Below are positions 45,649 to 55,240 of a DNA stretch of 64,000 bases, in pieces. The notes below the pieces were generated by a model that worked only from the letters and a program-made list of their open reading frames with translations, did not search any database and had not been told where the DNA came from. Position 1 is the stretch's first letter. Each line of letters begins with the position of its first letter. The translations under genes and the position numbers were made by a program. This DNA is from Crateriforma conspicua (GTDB lineage: Bacteria; Planctomycetota; Planctomycetia; Pirellulales; Pirellulaceae): positions 4,464,001-4,528,000 of the forward strand of contig NZ_CP036319.1 in assembly GCF_007752935.1 (NCBI RefSeq), given 5' to 3'.

Positions 45649-46926
45649 TTAAACGCGGCGGCGGCGAGAGGTGCGGTTCAGGAAGCGGTCGCGGGTGGTT
45701 TTGACCGCGTCGATCAGACGCGAAGCTTCGTCGGCAGAATTGTAAAGATAAAAACTGGCGCGACAGGTTTGAGCCAACCCCAGCGATTCATGCAGCGGCA
45801 TCGTGCAGTGGTGACCGGCACGAACCGCAATGCCGTCCAAGTCCAGGGACTGCGACAAGTCATGGGCGTGGATGCCGTCAACAACAAAGCTGACAATCCC
45901 ACTTTTGTGTTGCGGTGCAGGTCCGATCACAGTCAGACCATCGATCTGACGTAACCCTTTATCGGCAATCTGGCACAACTGTTGTTCGTGATGATGGATG
46001 CGATCGAGTCCGATCGATTGAAGATAACGAATCGCGGCGGCCAGGCCGACAGCTTGCGCTATCGGCGGCGTTCCGGCTTCAAATTTCTCCGGAAGCCGGG
46101 CGGGTTGGAAACCGTCGCGGGTCACCAAGTGAATCATTCCGCCGCCGCCCAGAAACGGTGGCATCGCATCCAACAACTTTTCTTTGCCGTACAGCACGCC
46201 AATGCCTGTGGGGCCGCACGCCTTGTGCCCACTGAAGACGACAAAGTCGGCATCCCAATCACGAACGTTGACAGTGTGATGGGGAGCGGCCTGTGCGGCA
46301 TCGACCAAAACCGTGGCACCATACTGGTGCCCAAGTTCGGTCCAGCGTTTGACCGGATATTCGGTTCCCAGTGTGTTGCTGGCCGCGGCGAACGCGAACA
46401 ACTTGGGCTGATAGGTTTCTAACGCATCGGCGACCACTTGCGAGTCAATCAGGTAGTCATCACCGACGGGCAGCCATTGCAAACGACATCCGGTACGCGC
46501 CGCCACTTGTTGCCAAGGGACGATGTTCGCATGATGCTCGCTGATCGGCAGCAAGACCACGTCGCCCGCGCCAAGGTTGGTCACACCCCAGCTATGGGCG
46601 ACCGTATTGATCGCCGCGGTACATCCGGCGGTGAAGATGATTTCGCGGCTGGTGCCGGCCCCGAGGAATTCGGCCACCGTTTGACGCGCCGCTTCGTATT
46701 CGGCGGTCGCTTCTTCGCTGAGCGTATGAATGCCACGATGCACATTCGCATAGCCTTCGCGATAAAACAAATTGACCGCTTCGATCACCTGATCGGGACG
46801 CTGGGTGCTGGCGGCGTTATCCAAGTAGATCAGGTCCGCGCCGCTAGCGGCTTTGCGCGCCAAGATCGGAAAGTCCGCGCGAATCGCGTCGACGTTCAGC
46901 GGGGATGTCATGACGTCTGTGTTCAT
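45649..46926 (-). CDS. sufS: Cysteine desulfurase
   Basis: The 425-residue product is a group II desulfurase. The PLP Lys is in FSGHKACGPTG, the PLP-stacking His in ISEHHANIVPW, and the persulfide Cys in RAGHHCTMP. It takes sulfur from cysteine for Fe-S clusters. ATG 46926 (MNTDVMTSPLNVD) or ATG 46911 are plausible; a GTG at 46950 also exists. The sufU-like gene lies 67 bp upstream on the same strand, so both are one operon, like the Gram-positive SUF system. Confidence 0.93.
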   Translation of the reverse strand: MNTDVMTSPLNVDAIRADFPILARKAASGADLIYLDNAASTQRPDQVIEAVNLFYREGYANVHRGIHTLSEEATAEYEAARQTVAEFLGAGTSREIIFTAGCTAAINTVAHSWGVTNLGAGDVVLLPISEHHANIVPWQQVAARTGCRLQWLPVGDDYLIDSQVVADALETYQPKLFAFAAASNTLGTEYPVKRWTELGHQYGATVLVDAAQAAPHHTVNVRDWDADFVVFSGHKACGPTGIGVLYGKEKLLDAMPPFLGGGGMIHLVTRDGFQPARLPEKFEAGTPPIAQAVGLAAAIRYLQSIGLDRIHHHEQQLCQIADKGLRQIDGLTVIGPAPQHKSGIVSFVVDGIHAHDLSQSLDLDGIAVRAGHHCTMPLHESLGLAQTCRASFYLYNSADEASRLIDAVKTTRDRFLNRTSRRRRV

Positions 46927-46993
46927 CAAACTGGGTTGCTTCGTTGGCACTTGGAATGTTGTGAACGGCTCATCGCATCAAGTTACGTCGAAA

Positions 46994-47539
46994 TCAGCTT
47001 TCTTCACCCAAACTTGGGCCACCGAACTGAACCACGGAGTCGTCGGATTCATCATCCAGTGGGCGATCAATGGCACGATCCAGACACCGCCAGGGCAGCA
47101 AAGCGCACTTCTGCTGTCCCGGCGTCAAACTTTCGCCATACAGATCGACCATGTCCGATGCGGTCATTCTGCGGACCACATCGATCGTTTGACCGTCGAC
47201 ATGTTGGCACAGCATCGATGCGGCGGCCTGACATACGACTCCTCCATCGGCATGAAATCCGACTTCGTCGATCTCGCCGTCTTCCAGACGTAGTTCGATT
47301 CGAACATAATCGCCACAAAACGGGTTAGCGATTTCCGCGGCGTGCGTGGGCTGATCGACGCCGCCAAGCCCGAACGGATCCTCGTAGTGATCACGCACTC
47401 GGTCATCACCACCGACTTGGGCAACGGGGTCATCGTGCGAAAGGGAGTCGCCTTGCTGAACAGGGCTATCGGGCGGGTCGGCAGCGGGCTGGCACATGAA
47501 CTTGATCGACTTTTTCGCTACAGCAGATGTTTTTAACAT
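46994..47539 (-). CDS. sufU: SufU-like Fe-S/zinc sulfur-acceptor protein
   Basis: The core resembles NifU-N/SufU: a Cys in NPFCGDYV, a Cys in GGVVCQAAASM and a Cys in KCALLPWRCL. It accepts sulfur from SufS. The start is unclear: ATG 47539 gives 181 residues and ATG 47497 gives 167; both are longer than the usual 145 because of a hydrophilic N-terminus. It lies directly upstream of sufS. The protein lacks the Gly insert marks I could use to split SufU from IscU. Confidence 0.78.
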   Translation of the reverse strand: MLKTSAVAKKSIKFMCQPAADPPDSPVQQGDSLSHDDPVAQVGGDDRVRDHYEDPFGLGGVDQPTHAAEIANPFCGDYVRIELRLEDGEIDEVGFHADGGVVCQAAASMLCQHVDGQTIDVVRRMTASDMVDLYGESLTPGQQKCALLPWRCLDRAIDRPLDDESDDSVVQFGGPSLGEES

Positions 47540-47667
47540 CAGTGTAGGAGTCAATGACCGTTTCGACGAGCGGGACGTTCACGAAAAAGGCGAGGATTCC
47601 GAATTCGAAACCCTCGCCGATGATCCGCCGAGCCGGACAAACGCCAATCAGGTGGACTGGAGCACCA

Positions 47668-49578
47668 CTATTCCAGCGGTTTCAGCGTGAAGGTGCCGAT
47701 ATGGATCCCGCCAGATTCGTCGTAGGCGAACATACCGCCGGCGCCGAAGTATTTTTCGAACTGAGAGAATTCGGGCAGCTCATCACGTTCCAACAGGTCG
47801 ACAAACTTCCGTGCCAAGACGTTGTCTTCGCCGACGCGGCGAAGAAACTGTCGCGTGCTGGGATTCTTGGTCAGTTCAAACATCTGGCGAAAATAGTCCG
47901 AGCCACGAACATAGCTGATCATAAACGGTTGTTCGCCGTCCAGCTTGCCGCCCAATTCACCGGACACCAACCCATATTCCGGTTCACCGTCCAAACCGGG
48001 CAGCACACCGGCGTTGGTTTGCACCATCCGCTGGATGAATGCTTGGCTGTCGCAAAAAACGATCCAGTTGCCCAATTGGAACAGCGTTGGTTCGGGACGC
48101 CGAAGTCCCTCCGGCAATTTCTGGTTGCGATTTCGATTCAAGTCATAGGTCATCGTGCCGGCGATCACGACCGGCTTCATGGCGTTGGGAAAACGCTTCA
48201 CCAAACGATCAAAGACTTCGGTCGCCTGATCACGATCGTTGACTTCGAATGCGAAACAGTTGATTTGGCTGTTGATTCGCATCGGCGGTTCCAACCAACG
48301 AACGCTGACCATCCGCCCGGTCGACAGCGGCAAGATTTCGTTCTGCAAACTGATGCCGGTACGTTTCTGCAACGGTTCTTCCATGAAACGGTCGACGCTG
48401 CCTTCACCGTTGAACTTGTCCAGGATCTTGCCCAAGTTTTCCAGGGTCTGAGGAAAGTCCCAGTGAACCGTCATGTAGCTGGTCGCATCGGCCGGCACCC
48501 AAGCCGGGGGAACGGTGTCACCAGTGGACGGACGCAAAACACCAAAAAACCCATCACGGGGTGTATCGATGACGATGTGCAAGTGCGAAATATCGTCAAA
48601 GAACTCGCCGCCTTGAAAAGTGCTGCCGCCGATGCCGCGAATCTTTGAGATGCCCAATTGTTCGATCAGCGGCCAAGCCAGCGCGGCTGCACCGCCGTTG
48701 GCTTTGATGATGCGTTCGACAATGTGGTAGGGATCCACGAAGAACGTCAGCTGGGGCATCGTGTCTTCGGCACCGACGCTACGGCTGAGCACGGAAGTGA
48801 AGTCGTTGTTGTTGGCAAACGAAGGACTGGTATCTTCTTTGACCCAACGCTTCAGCACGCTTCCGGCGGTATCCTGGCCGACACCGATTGCCATCGCACC
48901 GTCGCGCACAAAGTATTCCACCGGAGGACGGCCGACGCGTGGCGGCAACCAACGCACTAACTTCGTCCCGTCGATGGTGGCATCGCGTCGGATCAGCCGA
49001 TCCTTGGCCAACTGAGTTTCGAACTTTTCCAACAACCGATTGATGGTATCAATGTTGTCCTTGGCATCGACAATTAAAACGAAAGCGAAGCCGTTTTGCT
49101 GGCGGCGTTTTTGGGCAAGACGACGCTTGATGGCTTCTTCCGATTCATCGTCATCTTCATCGCGAACCTCTTGATCGGGATCCGGTTCGGGCATCAGTTG
49201 CGGCACCAGGGCCAATGCGACTTGGCCCTGCGGGATGTTCAACAACTCTCCCAATTCGACGCCGATCACCGCGGAAATTTCCTGGAACGATTCGTCCAGC
49301 ACGCCATACACGTCCGACACAAAGGGTTTCATCTGTGGGTCCTGCATCATGCGACCCATGGAGGTGCGTCCGAATCCTTCGCGGATGTCTTGCACGTCGG
49401 CGATGCGGATGTACGCCAACGTGTCCTGCGGCAGCAGCATTGGCGCGCCCGGCAGCGATGACTCGGCATCGGCCGCCACGGCAGATCGATGCCAAGGCAG
49501 CACCGCGGAGACGACCAAAAGCGGCATCAACAATCGACAGAACCGATCAAGACGGCAGCGGCGAGATCGCGGAAACAT
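47668..49578 (-). CDS. Secreted protein of unknown function (DUF3352-like architecture)
   Basis: The 636-residue product has a signal peptide (CRLLMPLLVVSAVLPW, cleavage near AVA). A repeating alpha/beta pattern follows (TLAYIRIADVQDIREGFGRTSMG near residue 53 and TSYMTVHWDFPQTLENLGK later). This is like the DUF3352 proteins found in planctomycetes. An acidic low-complexity stretch (PEPDPDQEVRDEDDDESEE) follows at about residue 128. ATG 49578 is chosen for the signal peptide. Confidence 0.65.
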   Translation of the reverse strand: MFPRSRRCRLDRFCRLLMPLLVVSAVLPWHRSAVAADAESSLPGAPMLLPQDTLAYIRIADVQDIREGFGRTSMGRMMQDPQMKPFVSDVYGVLDESFQEISAVIGVELGELLNIPQGQVALALVPQLMPEPDPDQEVRDEDDDESEEAIKRRLAQKRRQQNGFAFVLIVDAKDNIDTINRLLEKFETQLAKDRLIRRDATIDGTKLVRWLPPRVGRPPVEYFVRDGAMAIGVGQDTAGSVLKRWVKEDTSPSFANNNDFTSVLSRSVGAEDTMPQLTFFVDPYHIVERIIKANGGAAALAWPLIEQLGISKIRGIGGSTFQGGEFFDDISHLHIVIDTPRDGFFGVLRPSTGDTVPPAWVPADATSYMTVHWDFPQTLENLGKILDKFNGEGSVDRFMEEPLQKRTGISLQNEILPLSTGRMVSVRWLEPPMRINSQINCFAFEVNDRDQATEVFDRLVKRFPNAMKPVVIAGTMTYDLNRNRNQKLPEGLRRPEPTLFQLGNWIVFCDSQAFIQRMVQTNAGVLPGLDGEPEYGLVSGELGGKLDGEQPFMISYVRGSDYFRQMFELTKNPSTRQFLRRVGEDNVLARKFVDLLERDELPEFSQFEKYFGAGGMFAYDESGGIHIGTFTLKPLE

Positions 49579-50006
49579 CGTGGGGAATCCGGAGGGGTAG
49601 TGGGGAATGGCTGTTGCGCAGACGAAAACCTTCGCTCGGTCGCCGGTGACACCGCTGGACGCGGGCAATGGGTCGGCATTTTCCGTGCGTCAGCCAGCTT
49701 ATTCGATTTGACCGTTACGATCTTGGCATCTGTTCAACCTGAACAGGCAAATCAGCCACCGGTCGACCTGATTCAGAACCTTCGACGCGGCCGATGGTTA
49801 AAATCATGTGAACCATCAAGCAGGCCGGTCGGGCGATCCGATGGAAGCGATGTGATGATTTGCATCGTCACAGGCGCAGGCATCGGTTCCCAGCGGTGGG
49901 CTTGAAGATGTCCATCGGGTCACGCCGAATAGTGGCCATTGATTCCTGGCAATACACGCCAGACGACACCCCGTCACGCAAACGCACAGTCCCCGGGAAC
50001 GCTTCT
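49579..50006. other. 428-bp intergenic region
   Basis: The divergent starts of the secreted protein and the BON protein flank it. No gene is supported. A TTGACC at about 49708 could be a -35 box but no matching -10 is clear. Confidence 0.35.
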
Positions 50007-50636
50007 ATGCTTCACCGAATTCGCTTCATTGCCACTTTTCTTGCCGCCAGTGCCGCGATGTCCTGCGGAATCGCGTCGGCACAAACCGCCCCGACCAGCG
50101 GCGCGGCGACCGACAGTGCGGCATCGCAAGTGTCGGGTGGTTTGACCAATTCGTCGCTGAACCAAGCGATCGACGCGACGATCGAACGCTCCGGCGGCAT
50201 CGGCGAATCGACCAGCGAAGGCATCGGATCGACACGCAATTCATCCACGACCACCACCACGGGCCGGACCGGCGGCGGTGGGGCGACCGGCGGATTCGGC
50301 GGCCTGGGCGGCGGAGGCTTGGGATCGCTGTTCGGCAGCGCTTTTGGATTCGGCGGCAACGCGGGGGGAAGCAATCAACCCAGCATTCGCACCCGCGTCC
50401 GCAGCGCCGTGCAAGTGCCCCCGCGTCCGGCCACGCAGGTTCGAAGTTCTGCCGTGAAGACTTTCAGCCGCTTGAACCGTCGCGGCTACGGCGGTGTGAA
50501 TGTTCAGGTCACCGGGCAAACCGCAACGCTTCAGGGGACGGTCGCCAGCGAAAAAGATCGACGAATGAGCGAGCTGTTGATGCGACTGGAACCCGGCATC
50601 TACGACGTCCAGAACAATTTGCAGGTCGCCCCGTGA
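50007..50636 (+). CDS. Secreted Gly-rich protein with C-terminal BON domain
   Basis: The 209-residue product has a signal peptide (MLHRIRFIATFLAASAAMSCG). A Ser/Thr/Gly-rich middle (TRTGGGGATGGFGGLGGGGL) and a C-terminal BON-like domain (RRGYGGVNVQVTGQTATLQGTV, EPGIYDVQNNLQV) follow. BON domains bind phospholipid or envelope components. The start ATG 50007 is chosen by the signal peptide. Confidence 0.75.
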   Translation: MLHRIRFIATFLAASAAMSCGIASAQTAPTSGAATDSAASQVSGGLTNSSLNQAIDATIERSGGIGESTSEGIGSTRNSSTTTTTGRTGGGGATGGFGGLGGGGLGSLFGSAFGFGGNAGGSNQPSIRTRVRSAVQVPPRPATQVRSSAVKTFSRLNRRGYGGVNVQVTGQTATLQGTVASEKDRRMSELLMRLEPGIYDVQNNLQVAP

Positions 50637-50710
50637 GCCCGCCGTTAAGTTGCGCTGGCACAACCGCCAACGGACCGGCGAACTGATTCACGATCGGCCC
50701 AAAACAACGA

Positions 50711-50755
50711 CAGGCTCGAACTGATTCCATCTCTGTTCGAGCCTGATTTTCGTTT
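50711..50755. terminator. Bidirectional terminator between BON gene and tpx
   Basis: A perfect 11-bp stem CAGGCTCGAAC/GTTCGAGCCTG is followed by ATTTTCGTTT on the plus strand and by TCGTTGTTTT on the minus strand. It serves both converging transcripts. Confidence 0.8.
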
Positions 50756-50776
50756 GGCAAGGTCTGATGACCGGCT

Positions 50777-51292
50777 TCAGACCAGCTTTTTCAGCTCGGC
50801 AAGTGCCGCATCGTAGTCCGGTTCTTCGGCGACTTCCGGAACGATTTGGGTGTAAACGACCTTGCCATCGGCATCCAGCAAGACGACCGCACGCGCCAAC
50901 AGTTTCAGTTCGGCGATGGTCAAACCGTAATCGCGACCGAAATCGTGGGTCTGGTAATCGCTGGCCGTTTTCATTTCGATATCTTCGGCACCGCAAAATC
51001 GCTTCTGTGCGAACGGCAAATCGCGGCTTACTGTCACAGCGTTGATGGAATCGCCCATCGCCGCCAGTTCTTGATTAAACCGTTTGGTCTGGATCGCACA
51101 CGTGGGCGTATCCAGGCTGGGAACGACGCTGATGATCGTCGGCTTGCCCTTCAAATCGGCCAAGGTCAGCGTTTCCAACCCGTTGCCTGCGAAATGCAAC
51201 GTGAAATCCGGCGCCGGGCCGCCGACGGTCAACTCGTCACCTTCCAAGGTCATCGGATTGCCCTTGAAAGTGATCACTCCACTGCGGCTCAT
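50777..51292 (-). CDS. tpx: Thiol peroxidase (Tpx, atypical 2-Cys peroxiredoxin)
   Basis: The 171-residue product has peroxidatic Cys65 in SLDTPTCAIQTKRFN and resolving Cys100 in QKRFCGAEDI, the two Tpx landmarks. It reduces peroxides using thioredoxin. A perfect AAGGAG lies 8 bases before ATG 51292. The divergent start of the cytochrome gene is 174 bp away. Confidence 0.96.
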   Translation of the reverse strand: MSRSGVITFKGNPMTLEGDELTVGGPAPDFTLHFAGNGLETLTLADLKGKPTIISVVPSLDTPTCAIQTKRFNQELAAMGDSINAVTVSRDLPFAQKRFCGAEDIEMKTASDYQTHDFGRDYGLTIAELKLLARAVVLLDADGKVVYTQIVPEVAEEPDYDAALAELKKLV

Positions 51293-51465
51293 CGGAAAAC
51301 TCCTTAAAATCTGGATTTCGCGTAATCGGTCGTCGCGTTGCGAGGAAGAACCATCGGCGTCACACCGATGGGGGCGGAAAGTATGTCGGCTTCCTCTGGT
51401 CCAGTGAATGGGGCAAACTTGGACAGTGCCGCGATCTTGGATGTGTTGCCGGAAGGTTGATTGAA

Positions 51466-53703
51466 GTGATTCGTTTTGTCATAGGAACCCTGACGCTTTT
51501 CGGGCTGCTATCTGGCGGTATTTGCCGGCAAGCCATCGCCGCGGACGGCTCGCGGTATGCACACCACGACGGCAACGCCAGATTTCTGCACCACATCGAT
51601 TTGTACGATGTCAACAATCGCAAGATCACGCCGGAATCCGATCAGCCGTATTCACCGCTGAACACCTGTGGCCGCTGCCACGATTACCAAACGATTGCAC
51701 ACGGCTGGCACTTCAACGCGTTGCTGGAATCGGGTTTGCGCCCCGATGACGGTCGTGCATCGGAACCATGGATTTGGACCGACCCGCGGACCGGAACCCA
51801 GTTGCCGCTGTCGACACGCGATCACGGAGACCGCTTCGATCCACACGAAATTGGAATCAGCGATTTCGAATTGATTCGTCACTTTGGTGCGCGGCTTCCC
51901 GGCACCATCGCGGTTCCCGTCGAATCCGATTCGAAGGAACCACCCGCCGAGGACTCCGAGGATGATTCGTCAGAACCCAATGTGGAAACACGCTGGGAAT
52001 TGACCGGAACGTTGGAAATCGATTGCATGGTTTGTCACGCGGTGTCGGGTCGATACGACATGGAAGTTCGCCGCGAACAAGTCGAAAAAGAAAACTTCGC
52101 GTGGGTCCCCACCGCCGCGATTCGCCTGGGCATCGTCAACGGCGAAGCGTCGCGCATCAAAACCGGTTCGGACATCAGCGACGAATCGGTCCAGTCGAAA
52201 CTGCCGACCGTCGAATATGACGCCAACCGATTCGGCCAAGATGGAACCGTGTTTTTTGACCTGGTCCGCATGCCCGAGGACAACGCGTGTTACCAGTGCC
52301 ACAGCAATCGCAGCGTTGATGATCACGGAATCGAACCTCGCTGGATTCACGACGAAGACATTCACTTGCGTGCCGGCATGGCGTGTGTCGATTGCCATCG
52401 CAACGGCATCGATCACGACATCGTGCGGGGGTTCGAAGGCCAAAATCACGTGACCGGCCAATCGATCCAAACACTCAGTTGTCGCGGCTGCCATTACGGT
52501 GTTACCGACGAAAGCACCGGAGAAACGATCGCACTTGCCGGTCGGCTTGCGTCCCCGATGCCCGAGCACGCCGGATTGCCCGCGTTACACTTCGAAAAAT
52601 TGGCCTGCACGACTTGTCACAGCGGGCCGGTCCCGAGTGATTCGGCCGCACGGATGATGACGTCGCTGGCCCATTCGCTGGGATCCAAGGATCACCGCAC
52701 CGGCGATGAATGGCCGGCCATCATCGGCCCGATTTACGATCAATTGACACAACGATCGGATCGGCCGGCGTCTGACGGAGAAACAGATGAGGAATCGTCA
52801 GATTCATCAGATGACGACGCTGACACCGGGCACCATTCCGAATCGGGCCACCAACATCACCCGCCCGAATCGATGATCTATCCCCAGCGTGGCATGTGGC
52901 CGTCGTTCTTTGCATCGGTTGATGGCGATTCGTTGACGCCGCTGCCACCGGAGACCGTCTTTGAAGTCACGCGTCGTTCGCTGCGAGTTCGCAAGGACTT
53001 TGTCGCCGAATTGACGCTTCCAAAACTTAGCCGCAGCGACCGCCAAGAAGCCTTGGGAGAAGAACGCGGTGGGCTGAAAGACGAAGAATTGACAGCCGAT
53101 GAGCTGGCTAAACTGGAACTGAAACAAGCCGAACTTGGCAGAGCCGAGTTTGATGAGAAGCTGGCGGAGGCCTTGGAAGCAATCCAAAAGGAAATGGAAG
53201 TCGAACGTGCCGCCTATGTATCGGCCGGCAAAGTGTATGTCACGCGAACATCGGCGGACCTGAACGACGACGTCTGGGACGCGCCGAGCACTGCGGAATC
53301 ATTGACCGACCTCGCACTGTTGGATCCGGGCAAGTTCGCGGAATCGACACAGCAGTCGATCGACCTGTTGACTTGGCCGCTGGCCCACAACGTTCGCGGC
53401 GCCGGCCAAGCATTGGGTGCCAAAGGTTGTTTGGAATGCCACAGCGATCAGGGCAAAGTCTTTACATCCACGGTCCAGGCGGTTGGTCCGGCACCCTTTG
53501 ACGGGGACGTACGTACGATGGCGTCCCTGCAAGGCATCGACGAAGACCAGCGTTTGCGATGGAACCAGATGTTTACCGGACGCTATCTGTTCAAATACGT
53601 CATCGGCGGATCGCTGTTGGTCGTGTTCATCGCGATCCTGGGCGGCCTGGCCGCCAAAGCCGGTGCACTGTCCGTCTTCGGTGAAAACTATCGCGCATCG
53701 TGA
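51466..53703 (+). CDS. Secreted heptaheme cytochrome c with C-terminal membrane anchor
   Basis: The 745-residue product has a signal peptide and seven CxxCH heme c sites at about residues 68, 187, 275, 307, 339, 381 and 655. A C-terminal membrane helix (YVIGGSLLVVFIAILGGL) follows. Between hemes 6 and 7 there is an acidic/His-rich stretch (ESSDSSDDDADTGHHSESG) and a charged helix. It should be periplasmic or envelope-anchored and carry electrons to an unknown partner. GTG 51466 is preferred over TTG 51457, because GGAAGG lies at a proper distance only for the former. Confidence 0.87.
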   Translation: MIRFVIGTLTLFGLLSGGICRQAIAADGSRYAHHDGNARFLHHIDLYDVNNRKITPESDQPYSPLNTCGRCHDYQTIAHGWHFNALLESGLRPDDGRASEPWIWTDPRTGTQLPLSTRDHGDRFDPHEIGISDFELIRHFGARLPGTIAVPVESDSKEPPAEDSEDDSSEPNVETRWELTGTLEIDCMVCHAVSGRYDMEVRREQVEKENFAWVPTAAIRLGIVNGEASRIKTGSDISDESVQSKLPTVEYDANRFGQDGTVFFDLVRMPEDNACYQCHSNRSVDDHGIEPRWIHDEDIHLRAGMACVDCHRNGIDHDIVRGFEGQNHVTGQSIQTLSCRGCHYGVTDESTGETIALAGRLASPMPEHAGLPALHFEKLACTTCHSGPVPSDSAARMMTSLAHSLGSKDHRTGDEWPAIIGPIYDQLTQRSDRPASDGETDEESSDSSDDDADTGHHSESGHQHHPPESMIYPQRGMWPSFFASVDGDSLTPLPPETVFEVTRRSLRVRKDFVAELTLPKLSRSDRQEALGEERGGLKDEELTADELAKLELKQAELGRAEFDEKLAEALEAIQKEMEVERAAYVSAGKVYVTRTSADLNDDVWDAPSTAESLTDLALLDPGKFAESTQQSIDLLTWPLAHNVRGAGQALGAKGCLECHSDQGKVFTSTVQAVGPAPFDGDVRTMASLQGIDEDQRLRWNQMFTGRYLFKYVIGGSLLVVFIAILGGLAAKAGALSVFGENYRAS

Positions 53704-53760
53704 CGATGCCGCCACGGCGGGCAAGTGGCTTTCCGCCGCCAGGCATTGCGTCAGCGCATG

Positions 53761-53791
53761 AAAAAACGCCTGACCGTATTCGGGTCAGGCG
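53761..53791 (-). terminator. Intrinsic terminator of the Cys-rich protein gene
   Basis: On the minus strand a perfect 9-bp stem CGCCTGACC/GGTCAGGCG with a short loop is followed by six T. It lies 57 bp after the stop of 53848-54198. Confidence 0.9.
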
Positions 53792-53847
53792 CGATGCGCA
53801 TTTCTGCGATTGTTTCATTTGTCGATTACCAATCACGTATCACGTGA

Positions 53848-54198
53848 TCAGTCGCGGACGATCACTTTGCCAAAGTGAGTGATGACCACATCGACGCAGT
53901 GACCACAGCATTGGAACTTGTAGGTCAAAATCTTGCGTCCCAAGAATCCACGCTTGCAAGAAACCAAGCAGGGAACTTCACCCGCACAGCAAGCCGGCAC
54001 GCATGCGGTGACTTGGTGCTTGCAGCAGGTGGTCGGGTCGGTCACGCACCAGGTGACCGGAACCGGCGGCGGTGGGCAGCAGCAAACCGGAGCCGGTTCG
54101 CAGCAGGAGCTCAGACAACCCGCATCGGCGGGGGCGGCCGTAATGGCCACGAGTGCAGCGGCGGTCAGCGCCAGCGTCACGTTTCGCAGTGATTTCAT
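53848..54198 (-). CDS. Small secreted cysteine-rich protein
   Basis: The 116-residue product has a signal peptide (MKSLRNVTLALTAAALVAI, cleavage after ADA). Of the roughly 90 mature residues, 17 are Cys (SCCEPAPVCCCPPPP, TTCCKHQ, PACCAG, QCCGHC). The C-terminal 25 residues are a plain beta-like end (VDVVITHFGKVIVRD). It may form a disulfide-rich surface structure or bind metal. GAGAGG lies before ATG 54198, and a dedicated terminator follows, so it is a real single gene. No family is recognised. Confidence 0.75.
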   Translation of the reverse strand: MKSLRNVTLALTAAALVAITAAPADAGCLSSCCEPAPVCCCPPPPVPVTWCVTDPTTCCKHQVTACVPACCAGEVPCLVSCKRGFLGRKILTYKFQCCGHCVDVVITHFGKVIVRD

Positions 54199-54374
54199 CG
54201 TTGTACCTCTCGTTTAGTCGTCGACGAACTGGAAAGATGTTCCAAATTCAATATTGGTGATCTTTCTGACGACATCAACCAGACACAACGACGCGGGGCA
54301 AAACAGTCAAACCGCTGTCGGCACATCCGCGACGACCGGTACGACACGGTCGCCAAACGGCCGCCGACCACTCC

Positions 54375-55037
54375 TTAGCCGCGAAAATCTGGATCCACCA
54401 AGGCCAACAGCCGGGGATCCACCAAGGAATCGGCGACCAAATGAGCCCCCGCGAAGTCTTGGTTTTTTGTGTGACAACTGGGGACAGAAACCGTGACGGC
54501 GCCACTGGCCACCGCCGCGGCGGTGCCATTTCCGCTGTCTTCCAGCACCAACATGGTCGTGGGATCGATCCCCATTTGATCGGCCGCCATTTGATAAATC
54601 TGCGGGTCGGGTTTGCCGCGGGTGACATCGTCACCGGACAAGATGAAGTGCAAATCCCCCGCCCATGAAACCGTCGGCAAAATCCGATCGACGAATTTGC
54701 GGCGGCTGCTGGTGGCCAGGCCAAACGGCAGCCCGCTTCGCTTCAGGGTGTCGATCCATTGCTGCAGCCCCGGCATTGGATCCGGCCCCTTGTCAAGTTG
54801 AACCGCATACAGCTGCTCGCTTTCGGCCAACAGATCCACGGGATCATCGTCCAGCGAATGAAAATCGATCATTTGCTGCATCGCGGCCACGCCGACACGT
54901 CCCATCATGCGATCTTGCAATGGCTGGCTGAACCGATGCCCCCGTCGAATCAAGATTTCATCACCGACGGCCCAGTAGAGCTTTTCGGTATCGAACAACA
55001 GGCCGTCCATGTCCAAAGCTACGCCACAAATTTTCAT
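54375..55037 (-). CDS. HAD-superfamily phosphatase (beta-phosphoglucomutase-like)
   Basis: The 220-residue product has nucleophile motif DMDGLLFDTE, Ser/Thr motif ATSS, Lys in GKPDPQIY and acidic motif VLEDSGNG, in the subclass I order. It acts on a small phosphorylated metabolite in the cytosol; the substrate is not known. ATG 55037 fits the family N-terminus. Confidence 0.92.
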   Translation of the reverse strand: MKICGVALDMDGLLFDTEKLYWAVGDEILIRRGHRFSQPLQDRMMGRVGVAAMQQMIDFHSLDDDPVDLLAESEQLYAVQLDKGPDPMPGLQQWIDTLKRSGLPFGLATSSRRKFVDRILPTVSWAGDLHFILSGDDVTRGKPDPQIYQMAADQMGIDPTTMLVLEDSGNGTAAAVASGAVTVSVPSCHTKNQDFAGAHLVADSLVDPRLLALVDPDFRG

Positions 55038-55240
55038 CGTCTGGCTCTATCATCCCCATCGTCGGGTGGAATCGTGATCGCGGTTCCGATAATGTTCCGC
55101 CATCTTCATTTCAGTCGTTTGCTGATTTTGATGCCGCGGAACCACATCGACAATCACAGTGCATCGACGTCGTGGCGAAGGTGGCACATCATCCGCGACT
55201 GTCTTTTCATTCCTAAATCTGCGATTCACCGAGACATCCG

